64,000 nt of DNA. Source: Jeongeupia sp. HS-3. GTDB taxonomy: Bacteria; Pseudomonadota; Gammaproteobacteria; Burkholderiales; Chitinibacteraceae. The stretch is from the NCBI RefSeq assembly GCF_015140455.1, contig NZ_AP024094.1, positions 558,001 through 622,000 on the forward strand. The letters run 5' to 3'. This document shows positions 16,828 to 26,186 of this stretch, in pieces. The translations under genes and the position numbers were made by a program. The notes under the pieces are model-generated. The model was not told the DNA's origin. It saw nothing but the letters and a program-made list of their open reading frames with translations, and did not search any database. How positions within the stretch are numbered: position 1 is the first letter of the stretch; every line of letters starts with the position of its first letter.

Positions 16828-17832
16828 ATGAAGCGTCTTTCCGATATCAATTTCTCCATCCTCGACCTCGCGACCATCGTTCGCGGCGGTACGGCGGCGG
16901 ATGCATTCGCGCGCAGCGTCGCGCTGGCGCAGCAGGCCGAACGGCTTGGCTACACGCGCTTCTGGCTGGCCGAGCATCACAACCTCGACGGTATCGCCAG
17001 CTCGGCGACCAGCGTGCTGATCGGCCTGATCGCTGCCAATACCCGCAGCATCCGCGTCGGCTCGGGCGGGGTGATGCTGCCCAACCACGCGCCGCTGATC
17101 ATCGCCGAGCAGTTCGGCACGCTCGAATCGGTTTATCCGGGCCGGATCGACCTCGGCCTCGGCCGCGCGCCGGGCACCGACGGCGTCACCGCCAGGGCGC
17201 TGCGCCGGCATCTGGTTGGCAACGAGCAGGAGTTCGCCGACGAAGTCGCCGAGCTGCGCGGCTATCTGGCGCCGCCCCGTGCGGGCCAGCATGTGCGGGC
17301 GATTCCGGGCGAAGGGCTGGATATCCCGCTCTGGCTACTCGGTTCGGGCTCTTACAGCGCACAGCTTGCCGGTCAGCTCGGCCTGCCGTTCGCCTTTGCC
17401 AGCCACTTCGCCCCGGATTATCTGCTGCGCGGCATCGAGCTGTACCGGCAGACGTTCCGGCCGTCCAAACAGCTGGCCGAACCGTACGTGATGATGGGCG
17501 TCAATGTGCTGGCGGCCGATAGTGATGCGCAGGCGAGCCATATCGCCACGTCGATGAAGCTGCGCTGGCTGCGGATGATCCGTGATCAGCGCGGCCCGAT
17601 CGAAGCGCCGGTCGAAACCATGGACGGGCTGTGGAACGAGCTGGAGGCCGCGCAGGTCAATGCGCGACTGGCCGCATCGGCGATCGGTTCGCCCGAAACG
17701 GTGGCGCGACAATTGCAGGCACTGCTCGACCAGACCCAGGTCGACGAGATGATTGTGGTCAGCGATGCTTACGATTTTTCCCATCGACAGCGCTCGTACG
17801 AATTACTCGCAGGGCTGTTCAACAAGGCTTGA
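16828..17832 (+). CDS. Luciferase-like flavin-dependent monooxygenase (YhbW-like)
   Basis: 334-residue LLM-class protein with an F420/FMN-type TIM barrel. It shows the family pattern [14 protein letters not shown]...[14 protein letters not shown] and [42 protein letters not shown]. Length agrees with E. coli YhbW. It probably oxidises an organic substrate using reduced flavin; the substrate is unknown. It stands alone between a divergent EamA gene and the glutaredoxin gene, so context gives no clue to its pathway. Confidence 0.88.
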   Translation: MKRLSDINFSILDLATIVRGGTAADAFARSVALAQQAERLGYTRFWLAEHHNLDGIASSATSVLIGLIAANTRSIRVGSGGVMLPNHAPLIIAEQFGTLESVYPGRIDLGLGRAPGTDGVTARALRRHLVGNEQEFADEVAELRGYLAPPRAGQHVRAIPGEGLDIPLWLLGSGSYSAQLAGQLGLPFAFASHFAPDYLLRGIELYRQTFRPSKQLAEPYVMMGVNVLAADSDAQASHIATSMKLRWLRMIRDQRGPIEAPVETMDGLWNELEAAQVNARLAASAIGSPETVARQLQALLDQTQVDEMIVVSDAYDFSHRQRSYELLAGLFNKA

Positions 17833-17993
17833 TTGGCGCGACTTGCAACGCCGGGTGTTGATCGCTGCGGCCGGATTTTCTGAAACGACGTTCGTGGATA
17901 AAAATGACAGCATTAGTCAATTAGATGTCATTGTTATGTCTGACTTCGTCGGCCCGCTGCCGGCTCCGATCCCATTTTCATCCCGCGCCCACC

Positions 17994-18551
17994 ATGACGA
18001 CCATTTGCCCGAAATGCCGCCACTCCCGCTCGCCCGACGCCACCGTGCCCGACTGGCAGTGCCCTCACTGCGGTGTGGCTTACAACAAGGCCGCCGAGGC
18101 GTTGAACACGCCACGGCTTGCGACGAGCGGCTACGTGGCCAGACCCGAACCACGGCGCATTCCCTGGGGTGCGCTCATTCTGGGTGCGGTGATTGCCTGG
18201 GGGGCGTGGAGCGGTATCAAGTTCGGCTTGGCCAAGTACGACGGCACCGAAAGCACCAGCGCCAGCGCGGGCCAGAATCCGTCAACCGATGAACTGGCCC
18301 GGCTGGCGGGTACGGTCAAACCCGGTGATGTGGTGATGTACACCACCACGCATTGCCCCTACTGCGCCCAAGCCAAGGCATGGCTGAATCAGTATGGCTT
18401 TGCGTTTGACGAGTGCGACGCCGAACAGTGGCCCGAATGCGCCAGCCAGATGCAGGCACTGGGCGCGAACGGCGTGCCCTTCCTGCTGGTGCGCGGCCAG
18501 CCGATGAAGGAAGGCTTCGATACCGAGCAGTTCCTTGCGCTTTTGAAGTAA
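17994..18551 (+). CDS. Membrane-anchored glutaredoxin with N-terminal zinc ribbon
   Basis: 185 residues in three parts. Residues 1-30 hold two CxxC pairs (ICPKCRH and WQCPHCG), a rubredoxin/zinc-ribbon-like module. Residues ~55-75 form one membrane segment (IPWGALILGAVIAWGAWSGI). Residues ~105-185 form a glutaredoxin/thioredoxin-fold domain with active site CPYC (THCPYCAQAKAW) and a cis-Pro (NGVPFLL). It may reduce disulfides or glutathionylated proteins near the membrane; partner unknown. The ATG at 17994 begins the zinc ribbon, but no good SD is seen. An in-frame start at 17925 would add a poorly conserved extension. Confidence 0.82.
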   Translation: MTTICPKCRHSRSPDATVPDWQCPHCGVAYNKAAEALNTPRLATSGYVARPEPRRIPWGALILGAVIAWGAWSGIKFGLAKYDGTESTSASAGQNPSTDELARLAGTVKPGDVVMYTTTHCPYCAQAKAWLNQYGFAFDECDAEQWPECASQMQALGANGVPFLLVRGQPMKEGFDTEQFLALLK

Positions 18552-18579
18552 AAGCGCGCCGGCGCAGTGCGCGCTGCGC

Positions 18580-19296
18580 CTATTCGGTCGTGCTGGCGTT
18601 CCAGAACACCTGCTTCACATAAGGCCGCGCCACCAGATGGCTGCTGATGCGTTCGAGCTGGGCCGAATCGACCGATGTCGATTGCAGCGTGGCGGTGATC
18701 TCGACGTCGTCGTCGCCGAACGGCTCGATCTCGAGATCGCCGAGCGGGTAGTCGGCCTGTTCGAGCAGCGCTTCAAGCTCGACCAGCATCTGCTTCTGCC
18801 GCTCGTCCGCGACAATCATGCACAACTGGTAAGTGACTTCGCTGCGCTGATCATCGATCGGCATCCGGTTGATCGCGTTGACGACCGGGCGTAGCAGCGT
18901 GTTCGAGGCAATGACGAAGCCGGCGGCGAGCACCGCCTCGGCAATCAGGTCGGCGCCGGCGCAAGCGCCGACCGCGGCCGATCCCCACAGCGTTGCCGCG
19001 GTGTTCAGTCCGCGCACGTTCAGGCCTTCCTTCATGATCGTGCCGGCGCCGAGAAAGCCGACGCCCGACACCACGTAGGCGACGACGCGCACTGCGCCGC
19101 CGCTGCCGTCGAGTCGGTACGCCATGTCGACGAAGATCGCCGCGCCGACGGCGACGAGGGTATTGGTGCGCAGCCCGGCGGTGCGCTGGCGGTACTGGCG
19201 CTCGAACCCGATCACCGAGCCGAGTACGAAGGCGGTGATCAGGCTGACGAGCGAATCGAGCAGCGCCGGCAGGTTGAATTGAATGATGGCTTGCAT
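18580..19296 (-). CDS. mgtC: MgtC/SapB-family membrane protein
   Basis: 238 residues. The N-terminal ~150 residues hold four or five membrane helices with family motifs GSVIGFERQYRQRTAGLRTNTLVAVGAAIFV and GVGFLGAGTIMKEGLNVRGLNTAATLW. The C-terminal ~85 residues form a soluble domain, as in long MgtC proteins. MgtC proteins support growth in low Mg2+ by modulating F-type ATP synthase or P-type ATPases. It lies directly downstream of mgtA on the same strand, as in Salmonella-type mgt loci, with a structured repeat between them. The start at 19296 has GGAG eight bases upstream. Confidence 0.88.
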   Translation of the reverse strand: MQAIIQFNLPALLDSLVSLITAFVLGSVIGFERQYRQRTAGLRTNTLVAVGAAIFVDMAYRLDGSGGAVRVVAYVVSGVGFLGAGTIMKEGLNVRGLNTAATLWGSAAVGACAGADLIAEAVLAAGFVIASNTLLRPVVNAINRMPIDDQRSEVTYQLCMIVADERQKQMLVELEALLEQADYPLGDLEIEPFGDDDVEITATLQSTSVDSAQLERISSHLVARPYVKQVFWNASTTE

Positions 19297-19377
19297 GGGC
19301 AGCTCCAATGAGGCGGCGCAGATCACTGCACCGCCGTTCTTATTATGTGGATGTTTGATGACAGTCTCTGCGTGGCG

Positions 19378-19484
19378 CTGCGAATGAAACGCAGCGCAGC
19401 GGTGCTGGCAAGGCGTGTGCACGATAGACAGTACGTTTAGTACAGCGAGTGCGCACAGCGCCGCCAGCAGCGTTTCATTTGCAG
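19378..19484. repeat. Structured dispersed repeat flanking mgtA, copy B (downstream)
   Basis: Outer arms CTGCGAATGAAACGC (19378-19392) and GCGTTTCATTTGCAG (19470-19484) pair at 14 of 15 positions. The interior shares AGCG.AGCGGTGCTGGCAAGGCG, AGACAGTAC and GTAC with copy A upstream of mgtA. Arm sequences differ between copies yet still pair, so structure is conserved more than sequence. Confidence 0.75.
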
Positions 19485-19488
19485 GGCC

Positions 19489-22188
19489 TTATTGCCAGCC
19501 GTAGCGGCGGGCGTAGAACCCCTTCATCAACTGCGTCAGTGTCATGTAGCAGACCAGGATGCCGACCAGCCACGGGAAGTACGAGAGCGGCAGCGCCTGC
19601 AGCTTGAAGTAGCCGGCCAGCGGGCCCATCGGCAGAAAGATGCCGATCGCCATGATCACCGCCGTCATCAATAGTAGCGGCCAGGCGGCGCGGCTCTGGA
19701 TGAACGGGATCTTGCGCGTGCGGATCATGTGCACGATCAGCGTCTGCGACAGCAGGCCGACGACGAACCAGCCGGACTGGAACAGCGTCTGGTGCTCGGG
19801 CGAATTGGCGCCGAACACATTCCACATCACGACGAAGGTGGTGATGTCGAAGATCGAGCTGATCGGGCCGAAGAACACCATGAAGCGCGACAGCTCGTCC
19901 GGGTTCCAGCGCTGCGGCTTCTTCAGCAGCTCGTCGTCGACGTTGTCGAACGGAATCGCGATCTGCGAGATGTCGTACAGCAGGTTCTGCACCAAGAGAT
20001 GCATCGGCAGCATCGGCAGGAAGGGGATGAAGGCGCTGGCGACCAGCACGCTGAAGACGTTGCCGAAGTTCGAGCTGGCGGTCATCTTGATGTACTTGAG
20101 CATATTGGCGAAGGTCTTGCGGCCTTCGATCACGCCTTCCTCGAGCACCATCAGGCTTTTTTCCAGCAGGATCAGATCGGCCGCTTCCTTGGCGATATCG
20201 ACCGCGCTATCGACCGAGATGCCGATGTCGGCGGCGCGCAGCGCCGGCGCGTCGTTGATACCGTCACCCATGAAGCCGACGACGTGGCCGCGCTCGCGCA
20301 GCAGCCGGACGATGCGCTCCTTGTGCATCGGCGTCAGCTTGGCGAACACCGTTGCGGTCTCGGCCACGGCGGACAATTGCAGATCGCTCATCGCGTCGAT
20401 CTTGTCGCCAAGCACGACGCCGTTCACCTTCAGCCCGACCTCGCGGCAGACCTTGAGCGTCACCAGTTCGTTGTCGCCGGTCAGCACCTTGACCTCGACA
20501 CCGTTGGCCTTCAGCGTCTTCAGCGCCGGCGCGGTGCTTTCCTTCGGCGGATCGAGGAAGGCGATGTAACCGGCGAGCACCAGTTCGCGCTCGTCGGCGA
20601 CACCGTAGTTGGTCACATCGAGCGGCACCGGCTTGCTGGCGACGGCGACGACGCGCAGCCCTTCGCGGTTCAGCCCGGCCGCAACCTCGCGGATCTGCGC
20701 CAGCAGGCCGGCGGAAAGCGGCAGCGTCTCGTCGCCGCGGCGCACGCGGGTGCACGCGGCGAGCACTTCCTCGAGCGCACCCTTGCAGATCAGCAACTGC
20801 TGGTCGTCACGCTGTTTGACGACGACCGACATCCGGCGGCGGACGAAATCGAACGGCACTTCGTCGACCTTCTCCCAGCCGTGGTCGGCGTTGAATTCGG
20901 CCTGTAGTTCGGCGTGTTCGAGTACGGCGACGTCGAGCAGGTTCTTCAGCCCGGTCTGGTAGGCGCTGTTCAGATAGGCCATGTCGAGCACCGTGTCGCA
21001 GCGCTCGCCCCAAGCGTCGGTGTGGCGTTCGAGCGCGATCCGGTCCTGCGTCAGCGTGCCGGTCTTGTCGGTGCAGAGGATGTCCATCGCACCGAAGTTC
21101 TGGATCGCGTCGAGCCGCTTGACGATCACCTTCTTGCGGCTCAGCACCACCGCGCCCTTGGCCAGCGTCGACGTGACGATCATCGGCAGCATTTCCGGCG
21201 TCAGGCCGACGGCGATCGACAGTGCGAACAGTGCCGCCTCGGTCCAGTCGCCCTTGGTGAAACCGTTGATGAACAGCACCAGCGGCGTCATCACGAACAT
21301 GAAGCGGATCAGCACCCAGCTGACCTTGTTCACACCGGTCTGAAACTGCGTCGGCGTGCGATCCTGCGCGGTGACCTTTTCGGCCAGCGCGCCAAAATAG
21401 GTTTGGTTGCCGGTGCCGACGACGAGCGCGGTGGCCGAGCCGCTGACGACGTTGGTGCCCATGAAGCACAGATTGGCCAGCGCCAGCGGATTGCGCTCGG
21501 CGTGCTCAAGCTGGTCGGCGAACTTCTCGACCGGCAGCGATTCGCCGGTCAGCGCGGCCTGACTGACGAACAGGTCCTTGGCGGTCAGGATGCGCAGATC
21601 GGCCGGAATCATGTCGCCGGCCGAGAGCTGGACGATATCGCCCGGCACCAGGTCACGAATCGGCAGTTCCAGCCGGGCGCCATCGCGCAGCACCGTCGCG
21701 GTGTTGCTGACCATGGCCTTGAGCCGGTCGGCGGCGGTGGTCGAGCGCTTTTCCTGCACGAAGCGCAGTACCGTCGAGATGCCGACCATGGTGGCGATGA
21801 CGACGGTTGCCTGCATGTCGTCGGTCGCCGCCGAGATCAGCGCGAGCACGGTCAGCAGTACGTTGAACGGGTTGCGGTAGCACAGCCACAGGTGAGTCCA
21901 CCACGGCATCGGTTTTTCGTGTGCGACCTCGTTCGGGCCGGTGCGATCGCGCTTGGCGTCGGCTTCCGCGCTTGCGAGGCCGTCGTTGCGGCTGTCGAGC
22001 CGTTTCAGTGCCGCGGCCGGGACGAGGTGGGAGAGGGCGATCAACCGCTCGGACAGTTGCGACGACACCGACCGGCCGACGGCATCGCCACGCAGCAGGT
22101 CGAGCAACGCCAGCCGCCGCAGTTGTCGGGCCGAGAGCCCTTTTTGCAGAAACGCGAGAACGCGCAGTTTGATGAAATCAAAACGCAT
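19489..22188 (-). CDS. mgtA: Mg2+-importing P-type ATPase MgtA
   Basis: 899-residue P3B-type ATPase, the expected length for MgtA. Order: N-terminal cation-ATPase domain, actuator loop (LTGESLPVEK), phosphorylation motif DKTGTLT with Asp near residue 371, nucleotide-binding domain (KGALEEVL), hinge GDGINDAPALRAADIGISV, and C-terminal membrane helices. It imports Mg2+ when external Mg2+ is low. The start at 22188 has GGGGAAG at good spacing; longer frames upstream are unlikely. mgtC follows. Two copies of a structured repeat flank the gene and a long upstream region is rich in stems, so RNA-level Mg2+ control is plausible but not demonstrated. Confidence 0.95.
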   Translation of the reverse strand: MRFDFIKLRVLAFLQKGLSARQLRRLALLDLLRGDAVGRSVSSQLSERLIALSHLVPAAALKRLDSRNDGLASAEADAKRDRTGPNEVAHEKPMPWWTHLWLCYRNPFNVLLTVLALISAATDDMQATVVIATMVGISTVLRFVQEKRSTTAADRLKAMVSNTATVLRDGARLELPIRDLVPGDIVQLSAGDMIPADLRILTAKDLFVSQAALTGESLPVEKFADQLEHAERNPLALANLCFMGTNVVSGSATALVVGTGNQTYFGALAEKVTAQDRTPTQFQTGVNKVSWVLIRFMFVMTPLVLFINGFTKGDWTEAALFALSIAVGLTPEMLPMIVTSTLAKGAVVLSRKKVIVKRLDAIQNFGAMDILCTDKTGTLTQDRIALERHTDAWGERCDTVLDMAYLNSAYQTGLKNLLDVAVLEHAELQAEFNADHGWEKVDEVPFDFVRRRMSVVVKQRDDQQLLICKGALEEVLAACTRVRRGDETLPLSAGLLAQIREVAAGLNREGLRVVAVASKPVPLDVTNYGVADERELVLAGYIAFLDPPKESTAPALKTLKANGVEVKVLTGDNELVTLKVCREVGLKVNGVVLGDKIDAMSDLQLSAVAETATVFAKLTPMHKERIVRLLRERGHVVGFMGDGINDAPALRAADIGISVDSAVDIAKEAADLILLEKSLMVLEEGVIEGRKTFANMLKYIKMTASSNFGNVFSVLVASAFIPFLPMLPMHLLVQNLLYDISQIAIPFDNVDDELLKKPQRWNPDELSRFMVFFGPISSIFDITTFVVMWNVFGANSPEHQTLFQSGWFVVGLLSQTLIVHMIRTRKIPFIQSRAAWPLLLMTAVIMAIGIFLPMGPLAGYFKLQALPLSYFPWLVGILVCYMTLTQLMKGFYARRYGWQ

Positions 22189-22291
22189 AGTACTTCCCCG
22201 GCCGGGACGCACGACGGCGCCCGGCTTGTACGGGTCGTGCCGACGCGGGCAGACAACGGGCGCAGCAGCGCTTCTTGCGGTACCCGTCAAA

Positions 22292-22402
22292 GCCGCTAAC
22301 AAACCCCAGCGAAGCGGTGCTGGCAAGGCGCGCGAAACGCAGACAGTACAAGGAGAGTACGGCCAGTGAGTGCAACGCAGGCAGCAGGGGTTTGTTCGCG
22401 GC
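22292..22402. repeat. Structured dispersed repeat flanking mgtA, copy A (upstream)
   Basis: GCCGCTAACAAACCCC (22292-22307) pairs with GGGGTTTGTTCGCGGC (22387-22402) at 15 of 16 positions. Between the arms it shares GTGCTGGCAAGGCG and AGACAGTAC with copy B at 19378-19484. It lies about 100 bases before the mgtA start, so it may be in the mgtA leader. Confidence 0.75.
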
Positions 22403-23084
22403 GCAAAGCCGGACGCAAGCCGTCATCGCCGATGGCGACACGAACTAACAAAAATTCAGGAAGGGGAGTACGAGCCCGTTGGACTCGAAGACGCCACTAC
22501 CCGCCAGATCGGCAAGGGCAGCGGCAGGGGAAGACCTGCGTTGACCTCGCCGCTAGCGACCGATGCAAGATCGGCTACTAGAACCACTTTCCACGAGGGA
22601 ACTCCATCTACGAAAGACCGGCGGAAGGTAAGCCAATGGCGTCGGTTTTGTCCAGCCTTTTTGCCGGGCTTGGTAAAAATTGCGGTTTGAAATATCGGTG
22701 CTCAGTCGCTGGAAATCGCCCGCGTGGCAACCCGGTGCCGATCGGATGATGGCGGTAATTGCAGCTTTAAAATTACTTTTTCGCTGAACTTGACGGCAAG
22801 TTGCGTGAATTATTCGGCGGGGTCCTGAGGGCGGGCTTTGTCATCTGCGCATTCCGGTGCCGGCCCGTCCCGGCTTTCGCCTGCGGGCATGCTCGCACCC
22901 GCGGTCAGATGCAAGTGTTGTTGCAGGCTTTGGCGGCTTGCCGGTACAAGGCCAAACGGACCCGAATAATCCACATTTGCAGTGCCTGCATTTCCGGTAA
23001 TACTGGCGGCTTGCACAACAAGACAGGCTGGAAGGTCACAGCCTCGGCCGCTTCAGATCACGTTTCATAGGCAGATGTCCGCTC
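22403..23084. other. Long intergenic region with a multi-stem element
   Basis: Nearly 700 bases without a credible gene, between mgtA (leftward) and the MASE1 gene (rightward). At 22490-22643 several nested stems are visible: GACGCCA (22490-22496)/TGGCGTC (22637-22643), ATCGG (22508-22512)/CCGAT (22560-22564), AGCGGC (22520-22525)/GCCGCT (22549-22554), and GCAGG (22524-22528)/CCTGC (22535-22539), which shares two bases with the previous stem. It could be a leader RNA of mgtA or of an unknown transcript. No match to the M-box consensus was recognised. Confidence 0.4.
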
Positions 23085-24371
23085 ATGCGTATTCCATCCT
23101 TCCCCCGACTGCTGCTGTTCATCGTCGTTTATGGCGCGCTGGCGATGTTCAGCATGAGTACGCGTGATCCGGTCACGCACTCGACCATCGTCTGGCCTGC
23201 TGCCGGCATTTTGCTGGGCACGCTGATGCTGGCGCCTTACCGGCAATGGCCGGTGTGGGCGCTGCTGACCGTGGTGCTGCACACCGGCGTGGCGCTGCTG
23301 CACGCGAGGGCCTTGCCCGTTTCGCTGCTGCTGTCGCTGCTCAATCTGCTGGTGATGGCAGGCATTGCCGCCGCATGGCGGCATCAGGCCGGTGAGCGGC
23401 AGACGCTGACGAACCCGTCCAGCCTGTTCTGGTTCGTGCTGCTGGTGCTGGTGGGCTGTATTGTCGGCGCTTATGTCGGGGTATTTCTGCTGCATGCGTT
23501 CGGCTACGTCTCCGGCAGGATCGATCCGCAAATCTTTGCCGTCGCCGATGGCGTCGGGGCGCTGATCGGTGCGCCGCTGGTGATGGCCTGGGCCGGTTTT
23601 CATCCCGCGCGCTCGGATGGGGCTTCGCGACGCAACGCGTGGCTGGGCTTGCTGGGTTTCCTGGCGCTGATCGTTACGGCCGAACTGGCGTTCGACGGGC
23701 CGACCGCCACCGCGGTGCTGGCATCGACCCGGTACGAACTCTCTTATCTGCCACTGGTGTTCGTGGTGCTGATCGCCATGGTCTGGCAGCGCCGCGGCAT
23801 GACGCTGGCGCTGGTCGTGCTGGCGGCGATTGCCGGGCTCAATACCTATCAGGGTGAAGGGCCGTTTGCCGCGTCGGCCTACGGGCTGACCAACCCGCTG
23901 CTTGAAGTACAGCTCTACCTTGGCGCTGCAGCGCTACTGGGGCTGCTGATGGCGACCATGAACGCCAGTCGCGACGAAGCGCTGCGCGAGGCCGTGGCGT
24001 GGAAAGTGCGGGCCGAGAGCATGTTGCTGAGTACCAACCAGCTGATGTACGAGGTCGACCCGCGTGACGGCAAGGTGGTCTGGGCCGGGCAGATGGTCGA
24101 ATTGCTCGGACTGGATGCATCGGCGCTGCCCACGCTGGCGAGTTTCATCGAGCGCGTGCACCCCGAGGATCGCGAGCGCGTGACCCGCTATGCCGAGCAG
24201 CGCGGCAGCGGCGACACGAACGCACGCAAGCAGCGTTTCCGTTTTCTGACTGGCGACAACGAGTACGTGGTTTTGCGGGACATCGGCGCACCGGTGGTCG
24301 ATTTCGACGACACCGTCTACCGCGTCGGCGGCTTGCTGCGGCTGGACGAGTCCGACGTCGAGCAGGGCTGA
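23085..24371 (+). CDS. MASE1-PAS membrane sensor protein without an output domain
   Basis: 428 residues. Residues ~1-290 carry eight or so hydrophobic helices matching the MASE1 integral-membrane sensor, including HSTIVWPAAGILLG and VADGVGALIGAPLVMAW. Residues ~305-415 resemble a PAS fold (YEVDPRDGKVVWAGQMVELLGLD, RVHPEDRERVTRYAE, VGGLLRLDE). MASE1-PAS proteins normally end in GGDEF/EAL or histidine kinase domains; here translation stops after PAS. It may signal by contact with a partner. An alpha/beta hydrolase gene starts four bases after its stop, so the two are probably translated together. The ligand is unknown. Confidence 0.8.
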   Translation: MRIPSFPRLLLFIVVYGALAMFSMSTRDPVTHSTIVWPAAGILLGTLMLAPYRQWPVWALLTVVLHTGVALLHARALPVSLLLSLLNLLVMAGIAAAWRHQAGERQTLTNPSSLFWFVLLVLVGCIVGAYVGVFLLHAFGYVSGRIDPQIFAVADGVGALIGAPLVMAWAGFHPARSDGASRRNAWLGLLGFLALIVTAELAFDGPTATAVLASTRYELSYLPLVFVVLIAMVWQRRGMTLALVVLAAIAGLNTYQGEGPFAASAYGLTNPLLEVQLYLGAAALLGLLMATMNASRDEALREAVAWKVRAESMLLSTNQLMYEVDPRDGKVVWAGQMVELLGLDASALPTLASFIERVHPEDRERVTRYAEQRGSGDTNARKQRFRFLTGDNEYVVLRDIGAPVVDFDDTVYRVGGLLRLDESDVEQG

Positions 24372-24375
24372 GCGG

Positions 24376-25191
24376 ATGGAAGCCGCTGAAGAACGCCCAT
24401 CGGTTGGCGTGCTGCTGGTCCACGGACTCGGTGGCACCCAGTATGACCTCGGTTCGCTGCACAAAATACTCAAGCGCGCCGGCGTCGAGCCGCACACGCT
24501 GACCTTGCCCGGCCACAGCGGCAAGCCCGAGGATTTGCTCGATGTACGTGCCGAGGACTGGGTGGACACGGTTGAGGCGCGGTATCGCGAACTGGCGCTG
24601 GAGCACCCGACGCTGCACGTGGTGGCGATGTGTCTGGGGTCGCTGATTTCGGTCGAGGCGCTCAAGCGCATCGAGCAGCCGTCGGGCAAGCTCGTGCTGC
24701 TGGCGCCGCCGGTGTTTCTCGATGGCTGGGCGACGCCGTGGTACTGGATTTTCCGGCATATCGTCTACCGGATTCCGTACTTCGCCCGCAGCATGAAAAT
24801 CGCCGAGGAAGATCCGTTCGGCGTCAAGAACGACCTTGTTCGCAGCATCGTCAAGGCCAAGTTCGAACGCGGTGATGACTTTCACTATCCGTGGGTGCCG
24901 CTGGCGTGCATCAAGCAGGTCGATCGCTTGCGGGGCTGGGTGGGCAAGGGGCTGGCCGCCGTGCGCAGCCCGACCCTGATCATCCATGCGCGCGAGGACG
25001 ACCTGACCAGCCCGCGTTCGGCCGAGTTTCTGGTGCGTGAAATGGGCGGGATGGCGCGGATGATCCTGCTGGACAACAGCTACCACATGATTTGCGTCGA
25101 CAACGATAGAGATCAGGTGGCAATCGAAATGCTGCGCCACTTCGGTCTGGATACCTCGGTGGTCAAGGTGCGCACCCGGGCACGCGGCTAG
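24376..25191 (+). CDS. Alpha/beta hydrolase with Cys at the nucleophile position
   Basis: 271-residue cytoplasmic hydrolase of the carboxylesterase/lysophospholipase-like type. It shows the oxyanion motif HGLGGTQYDL, the general fold pattern LPGHSGKPEDLL, an acid in AREDDLTSP and a late His in NSYHMICVD. The nucleophile elbow, normally GxSxG, reads AMCLGS with Cys86 (TGT at 24631-24633) in place of Ser. Cys nucleophiles occur in dienelactone hydrolases, so activity is possible. Start is four bases after the MASE1-PAS stop, suggesting a functional pair. Substrate unknown. Confidence 0.8.
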   Translation: MEAAEERPSVGVLLVHGLGGTQYDLGSLHKILKRAGVEPHTLTLPGHSGKPEDLLDVRAEDWVDTVEARYRELALEHPTLHVVAMCLGSLISVEALKRIEQPSGKLVLLAPPVFLDGWATPWYWIFRHIVYRIPYFARSMKIAEEDPFGVKNDLVRSIVKAKFERGDDFHYPWVPLACIKQVDRLRGWVGKGLAAVRSPTLIIHAREDDLTSPRSAEFLVREMGGMARMILLDNSYHMICVDNDRDQVAIEMLRHFGLDTSVVKVRTRARG

Positions 25192-25223
25192 ATGGTTTTT
25201 CCGCCTGCCGCCGCCCGGGAGTA

Positions 25224-26186
25224 TTACCAGCCGGCGCTGCGGTAGGCCGACTCGATCAGCGCGATCGTGGCCGCGGCATCGTCGCCGGTGATCGGTGGCG
25301 TGCCGCTGTCCAGACTGGCAATCCAGTCGTTCAGTTCGAGCAGGTAAGGATCGGTGGTGTCGAACTCGAGATCATCCGGACTCAGGCCCGTGGTGGATTC
25401 GATCCGCAATCGGGCCGGGTCGAAAGCCACATCGCTGCTGAGCGTGGCGTGCTCGAACCGCAGGCAATAGCCGTGGCTGTTGGCCGGAAAAGCCGTACCG
25501 CCAAGGTAATGCACACTGGTGCCGCCAGCGAAGGCCAGCTGCAGCGCAACGGTGTCTTCAAGCTCGTGGCTGGCGGGCCGCTTTGAAATCTGCGCCTGCA
25601 CCGCCAGTGGCTCGCCGAGCACGGTACGCAGCCAGTCCAGCTCGTGTGCGGCAACCTCGTACAGATAGCCACCGCTGCCGGCGCGCTGGCCTTTCCATGG
25701 CGAAATCTGCAGGAAATCGTGCTCTAACCGCCAGAAGGAAAAATGCAGCGCCCGGCCGAATTTTCCCGTGCGGTAGGCCCGGGCGATGCTGCGGTAGGGC
25801 TCGAAGTAGCGCAAGACATGGCCGACCATCAGCGACACACCGGCATCGCGCACCGCAGCATTGATCTCGGCACAGGCCGCTTCGCCGAGGGCCATCGGCT
25901 TTTCCAGAAAGATGTGTTTGCCGGCGCGTGCGGCATTGATCGCGTTGCCCTGATGCTGTGCCGGTGGCGTGGCAATCAGCACCGCATCGACCTCGCCCAG
26001 CGCCAGCAGCGCCTGTTCGTCGGCGCAGGCGCGCGCCGAATGCAGTGCGGCAAGTTTGGCCGTGCGCGCCGGATCGACATCGGTCACCGCCACGACCCTG
26101 GCGCTGCCGGTCTTTTCGGCCGTGGCCGCCAGAAACGCGCCGAACTGGCCGCAGCCGATCAAACCCAGTCTGAGATCGCTAGTCAT
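25224..26186 (-). CDS. Gfo/Idh/MocA-family NAD(P) oxidoreductase (catalytic-type motif)
   Basis: 320 residues. An N-terminal Rossmann fold (LGLIGCGQFGAFLAATAEKT) binds NAD(P), the signature EKPMAL (catalytic Lys) lies near residue 95, and a C-terminal GFO_IDH_MocA domain follows (GGYLYEVAAHELDWLRTVLG). Such enzymes oxidise or reduce sugars or inositols. Its start overlaps the stop of the upstream homologue by four bases, so the two are translationally coupled. Substrate cannot be assigned. No transporter or sugar gene is adjacent. Confidence 0.85.
   Translation of the reverse strand: MTSDLRLGLIGCGQFGAFLAATAEKTGSARVVAVTDVDPARTAKLAALHSARACADEQALLALGEVDAVLIATPPAQHQGNAINAARAGKHIFLEKPMALGEAACAEINAAVRDAGVSLMVGHVLRYFEPYRSIARAYRTGKFGRALHFSFWRLEHDFLQISPWKGQRAGSGGYLYEVAAHELDWLRTVLGEPLAVQAQISKRPASHELEDTVALQLAFAGGTSVHYLGGTAFPANSHGYCLRFEHATLSSDVAFDPARLRIESTTGLSPDDLEFDTTDPYLLELNDWIASLDSGTPPITGDDAAATIALIESAYRSAGW

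Noticed and set aside
22460-22590. Resemblance to a yybP-ykoY (Mn2+) riboswitch, plus strand GGAAGGGGAGTACG
   Set aside because: The key GGGGAGUAGC and 3' AGCAAGACC motifs are not intact and the nearest plus-strand gene is ~500 bases away; kept only as an unexplained structured region.
22801-23070. Plus-strand frame of 89 residues before the MASE1 gene
   Set aside because: No SD, no conserved pattern and Cys/Arg-rich composition typical of a random frame.
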